Shown here piece after piece: positions 1 through 10,068 of a stretch of DNA of 64,000 nt (within the stretch, counting starts at the first letter, position 1; each line of letters starts with the position of its first letter). The stretch is from NCBI RefSeq assembly GCF_011752935.1, contig NZ_VWWO01000003.1, positions 868,001 through 932,000 of the forward strand. Reading direction: 5' to 3'. Both the position numbers and the translations under genes were made by a program. The notes below the pieces were generated by a model. It did not search any database and was not told the DNA's origin. It saw only the letters and a program-made list of their open reading frames with translations. The stretch comes from Chitinophaga sp. Cy-1792. GTDB lineage: Bacteria > Bacteroidota > Bacteroidia > Chitinophagales > Chitinophagaceae.

Positions 1-3000
1 GTGTATTCTTAATGAATGCCAATGCACCATCTTCCGGAACCGGTTCCTGGACTGTAATTGCAGGCAATGCCACACTGTCCAATCCAACCTCGCCAGCTAC
101 AAATGCAACGATTGCAGCCAATACAAGTGCTACCCTGGTCTGGACAATAACCAACGGTATATGCCCACCAAGCAGAGATACCGTAGTGATTACCTATACC
201 AGCGCAGCGGATATACAAATTCAGAAAACGATCCAGGAAAGCGGGCCATATATTGCAGGGCAGGACTTTATTTACGAAATAGTCACTACCAATGCAGGCC
301 CTAGTAACGCCACTGCGGTACATATCACCGATCCGCTGCCAGCTACCTTTATCGCAACCAGTGTACAGGTAGCCGTTTCCGGTGGTGCGATCCTTATCTC
401 CAATAATTCATCCTTAACAAATATTGATGTTACGGCAGATATTCCAACAGGCGCCGCACAGGTAAAAGTGGTGGTAGTTGGTAAGCTGTCTTCCGCACTG
501 AATGGCAATATTACCAATACTGCTACGGCTGTATCGCCAAATGTGCCCGACACCAGTGGCGCAACGAGCACTGTAACGGTACCGGTAATACGTCGTCCGT
601 ACTTCGACCTGCTGAAAACAGCACCAGCTACCGGTATTGCCGGCGGCCCCATCACGTTTGGGGTAACGGTAAATAATACCGGCCTGGGTGATGCACAGAA
701 TGCCACTATCACGGATGTGATATCGCCGATGGTGAGCAACGTAAGCTGGACAGCCGTAGCCACCGGCAAAAATACCATTGTATCCGGCGCCACAGGTACC
801 GGCAATAATATAAGTATGGTGGTAAATGCCCCTGCGGGAGATACCGGTAAGATTTATATTACCATAAACGGTACTATTACCGCAGCGGCCACGGGTACTA
901 TCATGAACCAGGCCGTGGCTACTGCATCAGAAGTTGCTGTGGGCAGCTTTACTTCCAATACGACCAATACTGTTATCAACAGCAGCCTGGGTCTGGTGCT
1001 GGTTAAATCCCATGCCAACCCGGTAGTGATGGTGTCAGGAAACCAGGTTACCTACCAGATAGGCCTTGTAAATAATGGCCCTAGTAATGCGGTGGGTACG
1101 GTGATACTGGATACCATTCCGGCTACCATCCTCAATCCGGTATGGACAGCCACCGCCAATGGTACTTCTACCATTACCGGCGGTGCAACCGGTACCGGTA
1201 GTATTGTTAGGGTTACTGCCAATATACCGGCGGGATCTTCCAATAATATAGTCGTTTCCGTTACCGGTACCGTGAACCCGGATTTCAAGGGTACACTGGT
1301 GAATACGGTACATGCCATTCCTGCAGAGCCGGGTGTGTCTCCAATTCAGGCACAGGACGTGGCTACTGTTGCCAAAACCGTGAAGGTCGACGTAGTGAAA
1401 AATGGCCCTGCCACTGCTACTGCCGGCAGCCAGATATCCTATACACTGGATGTTACCAACGAAGGCCCGTCTAACTCAGATGGCTCCGTAATAACTGACC
1501 AGGTGCCTGCTGCACTAACCAATGTATCCTGGACAGCAAGTGTAACCAGCGGTACTGCGAGTATCAGCGCAGGTGCTACCGGTACCGGTAATAATGTGAA
1601 CATCACCACGCTGATGAATGCCGGATCTTCTATCCGTGTTATTATTAATGGAACGCTGTTGTCTTCTGCCACAGGCTCCATTACCAACCATGCAGTGGTT
1701 ACGCCTTTAGCGCCTAATACAGTACCGGTTACTTCCAATAATGTAGTAACTACGATCACTAACCAGACAAAACTCAATATCGTAAAAAGTGGTCCTGATA
1801 CTGCGCAGGCCGGCGGGTTGATTAATTATGCGTTGTTCATTACCAACAGTGGTCCGAGTGATGCCCACGGTCTGACGATCAGCGATGTGGTACCATCACA
1901 GGTTACCAATGTAAGATGGACAGCAGGTGCTTCCAATCATGGCGCTATTAATAGCGGCAATACAGGTACCGGCAATAATATTGTTATCAATGCAGATTTA
2001 CCTGCGGGTAATGCCAATGCCATTGCGGTGGTTATTACGGGAAATGTGGCCCCTGGTTTCAGTGGCGCCATTACCAATAAGGCGGTGGTAACACCTGCAG
2101 AAGCAGGTAGCGTGGGGGATTCATCTTCCAAAACAACCTACATAAAACGACTGCCGCAGCTGACGATTACCAAAACAGCAGTAGACCGCGCCGTAGCAGG
2201 TGATAGTCTTACCTATACGATTACGGTAGGTAATGTGGGTATTTCTGATGCGGTAGGTGTCAGCATAACAGATACTATTCCTGCGGATATCCTTGGCGCG
2301 CACTGGACAGCCACCACCACCGGCAATGCTGTTATCAGCCTGGGTACTACCGGTGTGGGCAGCCTGGTAAATATTTCCGCCAATATTCCTGCGGGCGCCA
2401 ATAATACGGTGGTGATCACGGTAAAAGGAAAGACAAATCCTGATGTGAGCATGAATGTGGTGAATACTGCCCATGCTACGCCATCAGAGCCGGTACCATC
2501 CGTATCTGCCAGCAAAACAGTGATCGTAAGGAAGATGCCTGTACTGACGATTACCAAGTCGGGCCCGGCACAACTGGCCGCTGGCGAAAAAATTGCCTAT
2601 ACGGTTATTGTGACCAATACAGGTCTCTCCAACGCCAGCAACCTGCTGATCAGTGATGCGATTCCTACGCAGGTGCAGAACCCTTCCTGGACAGCCACCG
2701 CTACCGGCGCTGCACAGGTACTCTCCGGTGCTACCGGTAGTGGTAATAACTTAAGTGCTGATGTTAATCTGCCTGCGGGTGCCGGCAACAGCATCGTTAT
2801 CAATATTACCGGCATGGTGGATCCTGCCTTCTCCGGCAGCTTCCTGAATGCGGCGGTAACCATTCCTTCCGAACCGGGCGCAACACCTGTGGCTTCTGAT
2901 CCGGTGACTACCATCGTTTCACAACAGCCGAATGTCAGGATCACGAAAAGTGGCCCTTCTGTGGCCAATGCCGGTGAAACGGTAACGTATATACTGAACG

Positions 3001-6000
3001 TCCGTAACCTGGGACCATCCAATACGAAAAATACACTGATCACCGACCAGGTGCCTGCGGGATTGCAGAACCCTACCTGGACAGCCATCGCGGCCGGCAG
3101 GGCCACCATCACCTCCGGCGCCAGCGGCACAGGCCAGCTGGTAACAGTGACGGCAGATATCCCTGCAGACAGCAGCGGTGTTCAGATTACCGTGCGTGGT
3201 ACCTTACCATCCAATACTACTGATACCGTACTTAAAAACGTAGCGGTGGCTGCGCCTGCCGAATCAGGTATACCGCCGGTTCACAGCGATACCATCGTTA
3301 CGGTTATCAATAAGAAACCGGGACTCCTGATTACCAAATCAGGACCAACAACCGCCATTGCCGGCAGTACATTGTTATATGGCCTGCGTATTACCAACGT
3401 AGGTCCCAGTGATGCCAAAGGTGCCATCATCCGTGATACGGTACCTGCTACCGCCACTGTAGTACGCTGGGGAGCTGTGGCCGCCGGTGCTGCCAATATT
3501 ACTTCCGGCGCCAATGGTACCGGTAACATCATCAATATTGTGGCAGATATCCCTGCGGGTACTACCAATACGGTTATTGTGCTGGTAGAAACAAAAGTAC
3601 AGCAAGACTATGTCGGCAATATCGTCAACACGGCACATTTATGGCCTGCAGAGCCTGGAGCCGATAGCTCCAGCTCTACTGTAACTACTGCGATTTCACG
3701 CAGGGCTACCCTGGAAATCAGGAAGACAGCACCAGCTACCATCGTAGCAGGTAATAATATCCAGTATACGGTAGAAGTGGTCAACCACGGCCCTAGCAGC
3801 ACGCACGATGTCACTATCAAGGATAATATCCCGGCAGGTATACTCAACGCTACCTGGACCGCCGTTGCCACCAATGGCGCCGTGATTAAATCCGGCAATA
3901 CCGGCACGGGCAATATATTACTGACAGCGGATATAACTAATGATCCTACGGCAAAAATTACCATCACTATTAGCGGGCAGGTATCTCCGGCATTTACCGG
4001 CACCAGCATACAGAATACAGCCAGTGTGCTGAACCCGTCTGATATCGGGCCTTCCGGAGATACGGCGGTGGTGAATACTACCGTTACCCGTGAGGCAGAC
4101 CTTCGCATTATCAAGTCGGGCGCCGCTAACCAGGCCGCTGGTGAAGCAACAGATTACCAGCTGCAAATCGTGAACCTGGGACCTTCCAATGCTACCGGTG
4201 TCACCATTGCAGATATCCTGCCAGCCGGCATCCTCAACGCCACCTGGACGGCTACCGCTACCGGCAATGTCGCCAATATGAGCCCGGCTTCAGGTACCGG
4301 TAATGTGAATATTACGGCAGATATCCCTGGCGATGGCAGCAGTGCCGTTACCGTGAATATTTCCGGTATTACTTCACCGGCATCCGTAAATGGTGCTACC
4401 ATCACCAATACCGCCACCGTGGCATTGCCTGCCGGAAGTGGTGTTACCGATCCTGTGCTCAGCAACAATACCAGTACGGTTTCGGCTACTGTAGATAATG
4501 ATCCGGTGGTACGTATCGCCAAATCAGGACCTGCCACGGCAGAAGTGGGAGACACCATCCGCTACCGCGTGGTCATCAGCAACGGCGGCTCCGGAAATAT
4601 TACCGGCGCGTTGATTGAAGATAATGTTCCATCAACGGTGAGTGTATTCAGCTGGACCGCCAGCGGCACCGGTACCGCCGCAGTAACCGGCGCTACTTCC
4701 GGTACTACCAATACTGTATCTACCACAGGTGATATCCCTGTAGGTAGTGGAAATACCATTGTATTAATGATTGATGGTGTGGTAACAGAATCGGTAGGTA
4801 CCCTTATTGTCAATACGGCCGCTGTTACTGCGGGCACGCATAAAGAATCCAGTGTAACCACTACCGTGAATAATTCGGCTGATATACGGGTGCAGAAGAG
4901 TGGCCCTGCTACTGCTGCTGCAGGCCAGGGTATCAGCTATACGCTGCAGGTATATAATAATGGCCCGAGAAGTGCCAATCATATCCGTATCCAGGATGTA
5001 ATCCCTGCGGCGGTGAACAGCGTGACCTGGTCGGCGATTGCCACCGGCAACGCTACCATCATGGGTAGCGCCAGGGTAGACAGCAGTGGCAATGTGATAG
5101 ACATGCCTGCCACCATTGCTGCCGGATCCGGTAACTATATTACTTTCCAGGTAACCGGTATCATCGATGGTGCTACCACGGTTACGTCCATATTAAATAG
5201 CCTGGCTGCTGCCGATTCTGTCAGGGTTGATGTGAACCCGCTGAATAACCTCAGCACCATCACTACTACCATCACTAAGCAAACAAGTGTGACGGTACAG
5301 AAGAGCGGCCCTCAGCAGGCGGTGGCTGGTAACACCATTGCCTATACGCTGACAGTAGGTAATAACGGACCTTCCGATGCGATCGGACTGAATATCAGGG
5401 ATGCCATTCCTGCGGCCATACTGAACCCTAGCTGGACAGTGCTCGTGCAGGGAGGTGCTTCCGTTACCGGGCCATTCTCCGGTACCGGCAATGTGAATAC
5501 TACAGTTAACATTCCTGGTGGTGCAGATAACCTGGTGGCCGTTGCGGTAACCGGCAGCATCGATCCGAATACGGTCGGAGATATCACCAACGTGGTGCTG
5601 GCAGGAAACACGACCATTCCGGATGTTTCCGATACACTGGTAACACATGTATCAAGGTTAACGCGACTGGATATACGCAAAACAGGCCCAGCAACGATCA
5701 CCGCAGGTGATTATCTCACCTATACCATCAGTGTCACCAATAATGGTCCTTCTGATGCGCTGGGTATGCAGATCACCGATACGATCGATTCCCGCCTGAG
5801 CAACGTCACCTGGACAGCTACCGCCACACCGGGAGCCACTGTTTCCAGCGGCAGCAGCGGTACGGGCCCGCATATACTGGTGGGCGGAAATATTACTGCC
5901 GCCGGCAATGGTACCATACTCATTACGGTGAATGGCATGGTGGCGCCATCTGCTACCGGTACCATCGTCAACACGGCTACCGTAACACCTGGCGATACCA

Positions 6001-8990
6001 GCAATAAGCCTGTCGTATCCAATGTGGTGAATACGGTGATTATGAGTCGCCCGGTACTGACCATCCGTAAGAGTGCACCATCCAGCGCCGACGCAGGTGA
6101 ACTCATCGCCTACCAGCTGGTGGTGAGCAATATTGGTTTGAGTAAGGCGGTGAATGCAGTCATTTCAGATAATATACCTGCTTCCCTGCAACAGGTAACC
6201 TGGACTACCCAGACTTTGGATACCGGAGCGGTGATCCACGGCGCTACCAGCGGCAGCGGCAACGCGATATCGCTGACGGCAGACCTCCAGCCTAACAGCA
6301 GCCTGGTAGTAAATATTACCGGTAAGGTAGATTCCTCTTTTGCAGGAAATATTGTGAATACGGCTATCGTACAGCCATCAGAGACGGGTGTTACCGGTGA
6401 TACATCTACCGTAACTACCAACGTAAACCTGAACCCTGGCTTACAGATACTGAAAACAGGACCTTCCGCCATCCTCTCCGGCCAGCAGATTAATTATGTG
6501 ATCACTGTCACGAACGCCGGTCCAAGTAATGCGACCAATGCCGCGATCAGGGATATCGTGCCGGCAGGTGTGCAGAATGTTAGCTGGACGGTGCAAAGCA
6601 ACGGCCAGGCTACCTTCCAGGGCAGCAGCACCGGAACGGGTAACGTGAACCTTACTGCCAGCATCCCTCCGGGCGCAGGAAACAGTGTAGTGGTTAACGT
6701 GAATGGTACGGTGAGTCCGTCGTTCCGTGATACGCTCACGAACCTGGCAACGGTAACATCGGCAGAAACAGGAAAAATAGATACCTCTATTGTAAAAACA
6801 GGTGTAACGGCAAGACCGGTACTGTCTATCCTGAAATCAGGACCAGCAAGTGCGGTAGCAGGTCAGCCAATAGCTTACCGCATCGCCATCACCAATACCA
6901 GCATCAGTGATGCCAGTAACTTCAGTGTTGCTGATGTGGTGCCGGCGGCGATTACGAATGTTACCTGGACAGCCACCACTGCGGGAACAGCGGTGATTAG
7001 CAGTCCTGCCAGTGGTACCGGCAATAATATTACACTCACCGGCAACATGCCTACCGGCGCTGGCAACTCCATCGTTATCCTTGTCAATGGTATGGTAGGC
7101 CCTACTGTTTCCGGTAACATCACCAATACCGCTACGGTTACACCTTCAGAACCTAATACGGTAGCACAGACGTCTACCGTCAATACCGTGGTGGTAATAG
7201 ATGCAAATCTTACCGTATCCAAAACCGGCCCGGCAAATATGTACCGCGGTGCTACGGCCACCTACGTGATCAATGTCGGTAATACCGGGCAGAGCGCGGC
7301 CATCAATACGCTGATAACAGACAGTATTCCTTCTGCACTGACCAATGTAACCTGGACGGCTACACCGAAAGGCACTGCTACTATTTCCGCAGGGGCCACC
7401 GGCTCCGGTAATATGGTGAGCGTAACCGCCACCATTCCGGGAGTAGACAGCAGCAGTGTGCAGATCGTAGTTACCGGAACGGTACGCAGCGATGCTGCTG
7501 ATGGCACGGTGATCAATATCGCATCCGCTAATTTCAACGGCACCGTTAATTCGGCACCGGTGTTTAGCGTGATCGGTAGCCAGGCTGATGTAGCCATTGG
7601 TAAATACGGTACACAACAGGTATACGTAGGACAGAAAGTTACCTACGAATTGTTCCTGGCCAACGGCGGCCCATCTGCTGCAAACGGTACTACCGCACAG
7701 GACATGCTGCCGGCCATAGGTAATCCTGTTGTGACCAGTGTAAGAACCGCGAATGGCGCTGCCGCTGTAACGACCTCGATTACGAATAATACACTGAATG
7801 CAACGGTAGGTACCTTCCCGCCGCAGGCAGCCGTGTTTATTGATATTGAAGGCACCGCCCTGGAACCAGGGGTATTGAATAATACTGCTACTATCACTGC
7901 GCCTCCGGGTGTAACGGACCCTGATCTTTCCAACAATATCAGCAATACCGTTGTTACTACAGTGATTCCAAAAGCGGAACTGGATATCACGAAATCGGTA
8001 AGCCCTGGTCCTTATTCTGTTGGTCAGCAGGTGACGTATAGCCTGACCGTTAAAAATAATGGTGTAGAAGGTGTCAACCCTGTTGTGGTGACGGATAGCC
8101 TTCCTTCACCGGCATTACTGGGTAATATCACTTACAGTAACCCGCCAAGAGGCACCGTATCGGTTAATGGCCAGAACCTGCTCACCTGGAATATCGGTCT
8201 GCTCAATGCAGGTGAAAGCATCACCTGGAGTTATACAGGTACTATTACCGGTAAAGGTGATATCCGAAATGTAGCATATGTAACCGGTCCGCCGGAGGTA
8301 AGTGTACCAGATACTGCTGTAGTAGATATTAATAGTGGCAGGTATGCAAACCTGAAAGTAGTGAAACAGCTGAATACCGTTACCGGAATTGAAGTGGGTA
8401 AGATGTTGGAATTTGTGATCACGGCCGCCAACCAGGGCCCTGATACTGCAACGGGTGTAGTGATGACGGATGAAATCCAACGCATGCTCGGTGATCCTAC
8501 CGGTATCATCGCCTCCAGAGGAGCCGCTGTATACGATAACAGTACCCGCACCATCACCTGGACCATTCCTTTCATGGCACCAGGTAATGTGGAAACAGTC
8601 ACCTTCTCGGCACGACTGATCTCCAGCGACACCATTATCAATACCGCTGTTATCTCCGGTAACGAAACAGACCTTGATCCTTCAGATAATACATCTACCG
8701 TAACCAAAAATCCAGGTACACCGGATGATGATCTGTTTATACCAAATGTGGTAACGCCTGATGGCGACGGTAAAAACGACAACTTCGTGATACCGGGCAT
8801 CGACAAATACCCAGGCTCCACACTGCTGATTTATAACAGGTGGGGTAACCAGGTATACCAGAACAAAAACTATAATAATACATGGAATGGTAAAGACCTG
8901 AACGAAGGCACGTACTTCTATATTCTGAAGCTGAACAAAGGTGATGTGCACGTACGTGATATCAAAGGCTGGATCTTACTGATACGCTAA
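1..8990 (+). CDS. Giant DUF11-repeat surface protein with T9SS type B sorting domain (5' truncated by window edge)
   Basis: The reading frame is open to the left edge (codons from position 3), so the N-terminus and signal peptide lie outside the window; the ATG at position 12 is internal. I count 22 successive repeats of roughly 120-130 residues. Each opens with a K-(S/T)-G-P-like segment, then a Y-x-(L/V)-x-V-x-N-x-G-P-S motif and a D-x-(I/V)-P motif, typical of DUF11 (bacterial Ig-like) domains. The last ~85 residues begin with an F-I-P-N-V-V-T-P-D-G-D-G-K-N-D motif and contain L-I-Y-N-R-W-G, the gliding-motility-associated C-terminal (CHU_C, type B) sorting domain recognised by the T9SS. 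Expected location is the cell surface or secreted; an adhesive or structural role is inferred. The PorP/SprF and OmpA genes that follow are the usual partners of type B cargo. Confidence 0.93.
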   Translation, partial: VFLMNANAPSSGTGSWTVIAGNATLSNPTSPATNATIAANTSATLVWTITNGICPPSRDTVVITYTSAADIQIQKTIQESGPYIAGQDFIYEIVTTNAGPSNATAVHITDPLPATFIATSVQVAVSGGAILISNNSSLTNIDVTADIPTGAAQVKVVVVGKLSSALNGNITNTATAVSPNVPDTSGATSTVTVPVIRRPYFDLLKTAPATGIAGGPITFGVTVNNTGLGDAQNATITDVISPMVSNVSWTAVATGKNTIVSGATGTGNNISMVVNAPAGDTGKIYITINGTITAAATGTIMNQAVATASEVAVGSFTSNTTNTVINSSLGLVLVKSHANPVVMVSGNQVTYQIGLVNNGPSNAVGTVILDTIPATILNPVWTATANGTSTITGGATGTGSIVRVTANIPAGSSNNIVVSVTGTVNPDFKGTLVNTVHAIPAEPGVSPIQAQDVATVAKTVKVDVVKNGPATATAGSQISYTLDVTNEGPSNSDGSVITDQVPAALTNVSWTASVTSGTASISAGATGTGNNVNITTLMNAGSSIRVIINGTLLSSATGSITNHAVVTPLAPNTVPVTSNNVVTTITNQTKLNIVKSGPDTAQAGGLINYALFITNSGPSDAHGLTISDVVPSQVTNVRWTAGASNHGAINSGNTGTGNNIVINADLPAGNANAIAVVITGNVAPGFSGAITNKAVVTPAEAGSVGDSSSKTTYIKRLPQLTITKTAVDRAVAGDSLTYTITVGNVGISDAVGVSITDTIPADILGAHWTATTTGNAVISLGTTGVGSLVNISANIPAGANNTVVITVKGKTNPDVSMNVVNTAHATPSEPVPSVSASKTVIVRKMPVLTITKSGPAQLAAGEKIAYTVIVTNTGLSNASNLLISDAIPTQVQNPSWTATATGAAQVLSGATGSGNNLSADVNLPAGAGNSIVINITGMVDPAFSGSFLNAAVTIPSEPGATPVASDPVTTIVSQQPNVRITKSGPSVANAGETVTYILNVRNLGPSNTKNTLITDQVPAGLQNPTWTAIAAGRATITSGASGTGQLVTVTADIPADSSGVQITVRGTLPSNTTDTVLKNVAVAAPAESGIPPVHSDTIVTVINKKPGLLITKSGPTTAIAGSTLLYGLRITNVGPSDAKGAIIRDTVPATATVVRWGAVAAGAANITSGANGTGNIINIVADIPAGTTNTVIVLVETKVQQDYVGNIVNTAHLWPAEPGADSSSSTVTTAISRRATLEIRKTAPATIVAGNNIQYTVEVVNHGPSSTHDVTIKDNIPAGILNATWTAVATNGAVIKSGNTGTGNILLTADITNDPTAKITITISGQVSPAFTGTSIQNTASVLNPSDIGPSGDTAVVNTTVTREADLRIIKSGAANQAAGEATDYQLQIVNLGPSNATGVTIADILPAGILNATWTATATGNVANMSPASGTGNVNITADIPGDGSSAVTVNISGITSPASVNGATITNTATVALPAGSGVTDPVLSNNTSTVSATVDNDPVVRIAKSGPATAEVGDTIRYRVVISNGGSGNITGALIEDNVPSTVSVFSWTASGTGTAAVTGATSGTTNTVSTTGDIPVGSGNTIVLMIDGVVTESVGTLIVNTAAVTAGTHKESSVTTTVNNSADIRVQKSGPATAAAGQGISYTLQVYNNGPRSANHIRIQDVIPAAVNSVTWSAIATGNATIMGSARVDSSGNVIDMPATIAAGSGNYITFQVTGIIDGATTVTSILNSLAAADSVRVDVNPLNNLSTITTTITKQTSVTVQKSGPQQAVAGNTIAYTLTVGNNGPSDAIGLNIRDAIPAAILNPSWTVLVQGGASVTGPFSGTGNVNTTVNIPGGADNLVAVAVTGSIDPNTVGDITNVVLAGNTTIPDVSDTLVTHVSRLTRLDIRKTGPATITAGDYLTYTISVTNNGPSDALGMQITDTIDSRLSNVTWTATATPGATVSSGSSGTGPHILVGGNITAAGNGTILITVNGMVAPSATGTIVNTATVTPGDTSNKPVVSNVVNTVIMSRPVLTIRKSAPSSADAGELIAYQLVVSNIGLSKAVNAVISDNIPASLQQVTWTTQTLDTGAVIHGATSGSGNAISLTADLQPNSSLVVNITGKVDSSFAGNIVNTAIVQPSETGVTGDTSTVTTNVNLNPGLQILKTGPSAILSGQQINYVITVTNAGPSNATNAAIRDIVPAGVQNVSWTVQSNGQATFQGSSTGTGNVNLTASIPPGAGNSVVVNVNGTVSPSFRDTLTNLATVTSAETGKIDTSIVKTGVTARPVLSILKSGPASAVAGQPIAYRIAITNTSISDASNFSVADVVPAAITNVTWTATTAGTAVISSPASGTGNNITLTGNMPTGAGNSIVILVNGMVGPTVSGNITNTATVTPSEPNTVAQTSTVNTVVVIDANLTVSKTGPANMYRGATATYVINVGNTGQSAAINTLITDSIPSALTNVTWTATPKGTATISAGATGSGNMVSVTATIPGVDSSSVQIVVTGTVRSDAADGTVINIASANFNGTVNSAPVFSVIGSQADVAIGKYGTQQVYVGQKVTYELFLANGGPSAANGTTAQDMLPAIGNPVVTSVRTANGAAAVTTSITNNTLNATVGTFPPQAAVFIDIEGTALEPGVLNNTATITAPPGVTDPDLSNNISNTVVTTVIPKAELDITKSVSPGPYSVGQQVTYSLTVKNNGVEGVNPVVVTDSLPSPALLGNITYSNPPRGTVSVNGQNLLTWNIGLLNAGESITWSYTGTITGKGDIRNVAYVTGPPEVSVPDTAVVDINSGRYANLKVVKQLNTVTGIEVGKMLEFVITAANQGPDTATGVVMTDEIQRMLGDPTGIIASRGAAVYDNSTRTITWTIPFMAPGNVETVTFSARLISSDTIINTAVISGNETDLDPSDNTSTVTKNPGTPDDDLFIPNVVTPDGDGKNDNFVIPGIDKYPGSTLLIYNRWGNQVYQNKNYNNTWNGKDLNEGTYFYILKLNKGDVHVRDIKGWILLIR

Positions 8991-9019
8991 AATTACTATT
9001 GACATCAAAATAATCTCCT

Positions 9020-10039
9020 ATGAGCATTAGCTTTAAAGCAAAGGTTGGGCTTGTGATACTGACAACATTTTTATCATTGTCTGCTGACCGTTCACTCGCT
9101 CAACAAAACCTGCAGTTCAGTCAATATGTATTTAACATGCTGGCAGTTAACCCTGCGTATGCCGGGTATAAGGAAGACCTGTATGCAAATGCCATTTACC
9201 GCAAGCAATGGGTCGATTTTCCCGGAGGACCGCAAACAGGCGGCGTTTCCATTGATGGTGCGCTGGCCTCTTCCCGTGATAACCGCGTAGGACTTGGATT
9301 ACAGGTGATGTACGATAAACTGGGGCCACAGGATGCCACTTCCATTTATGGGATGTATTCCTACCGTATCCCACTCAACGAAGATGGCGACAAGCGTTTA
9401 TGCCTGGGTATAGGCGCGGGTTTCACGCAGTACGGCATCGACGGTGCCGCCTTACTGTACAACGACCAGAATGACCCCGCCATTCCTACCGGCCATGCTA
9501 CCACCTGGGTGCCGGATGCCAGGTTCGGGGTATACTATTATACATCCAAATGGTATGTAGGAGCTTCTGTCATGGACCTCTTCTCTTTATATACAGATGG
9601 TTCCCGCTATTACTGGAAAGGCTACCAGTATGAGGTGCTGCGCAAAACACAGCACTTATACGTGAATGGAGGTGTCATGTTAGATCTCTCCGAAAACCTG
9701 AAATTCAAACCTTCTATCTTAATAAAAGAAGATTTTAAAGGCCCTACCAACGTAGACCTGACCGCTATGTTCCTCATTGCAGACAGGTTATGGGCCGGCG
9801 CTTCCTACCGTACCGGTGTGAAACTCTGGAGCAAACCGGCACTGGCCAGTGACCTGGAGCAGCTGGATGCCGTGAGCGCCATGATACAGTTTAATATCAC
9901 CTCCCAATTTCGCCTGGGTTATGCATATGACCTGACCATCAGTAAAATGGCTTCCTACCAGAGTGGTTCCCATGAAATTTCCATCGGGTACCTCTTCACC
10001 GGGAAAAGACCAAGAGTCACCAGCCCCAGATATTTCTAA
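9020..10039 (+). CDS. PorP/SprF family type IX secretion outer-membrane protein
   Basis: 339 residues with an N-terminal signal peptide ending near S-L-A-Q. The family hallmark follows immediately: QFSQYVFNMLAVNPAYAG. The rest is alternating beta-strand segments of an outer-membrane barrel. PorP/SprF-like proteins act with type B-sorted cargo: they sit in the outer membrane and are thought to anchor or assist the secreted CHU_C protein. The gene starts 29 bp after the giant DUF11 gene and is followed 29 bp later by the OmpA/PD40 gene, so the three are probably one transcript. This conserved three-gene arrangement supports a cargo-specific partner rather than the core SprF of gliding. Confidence 0.93.
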   Translation: MSISFKAKVGLVILTTFLSLSADRSLAQQNLQFSQYVFNMLAVNPAYAGYKEDLYANAIYRKQWVDFPGGPQTGGVSIDGALASSRDNRVGLGLQVMYDKLGPQDATSIYGMYSYRIPLNEDGDKRLCLGIGAGFTQYGIDGAALLYNDQNDPAIPTGHATTWVPDARFGVYYYTSKWYVGASVMDLFSLYTDGSRYYWKGYQYEVLRKTQHLYVNGGVMLDLSENLKFKPSILIKEDFKGPTNVDLTAMFLIADRLWAGASYRTGVKLWSKPALASDLEQLDAVSAMIQFNITSQFRLGYAYDLTISKMASYQSGSHEISIGYLFTGKRPRVTSPRYF

Positions 10040-10068
10040 TAATGTGCATGACATCTTAATCAAGATCT

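Noticed and set aside
272..7990. Many long minus-strand frames opposite the DUF11 repeats
   Set aside because: They recur once per repeat with the same composition (Val/Pro/Ala/Leu-rich), which is what antisense reading of Thr/Asn/Ala/Gly-rich repeats produces.
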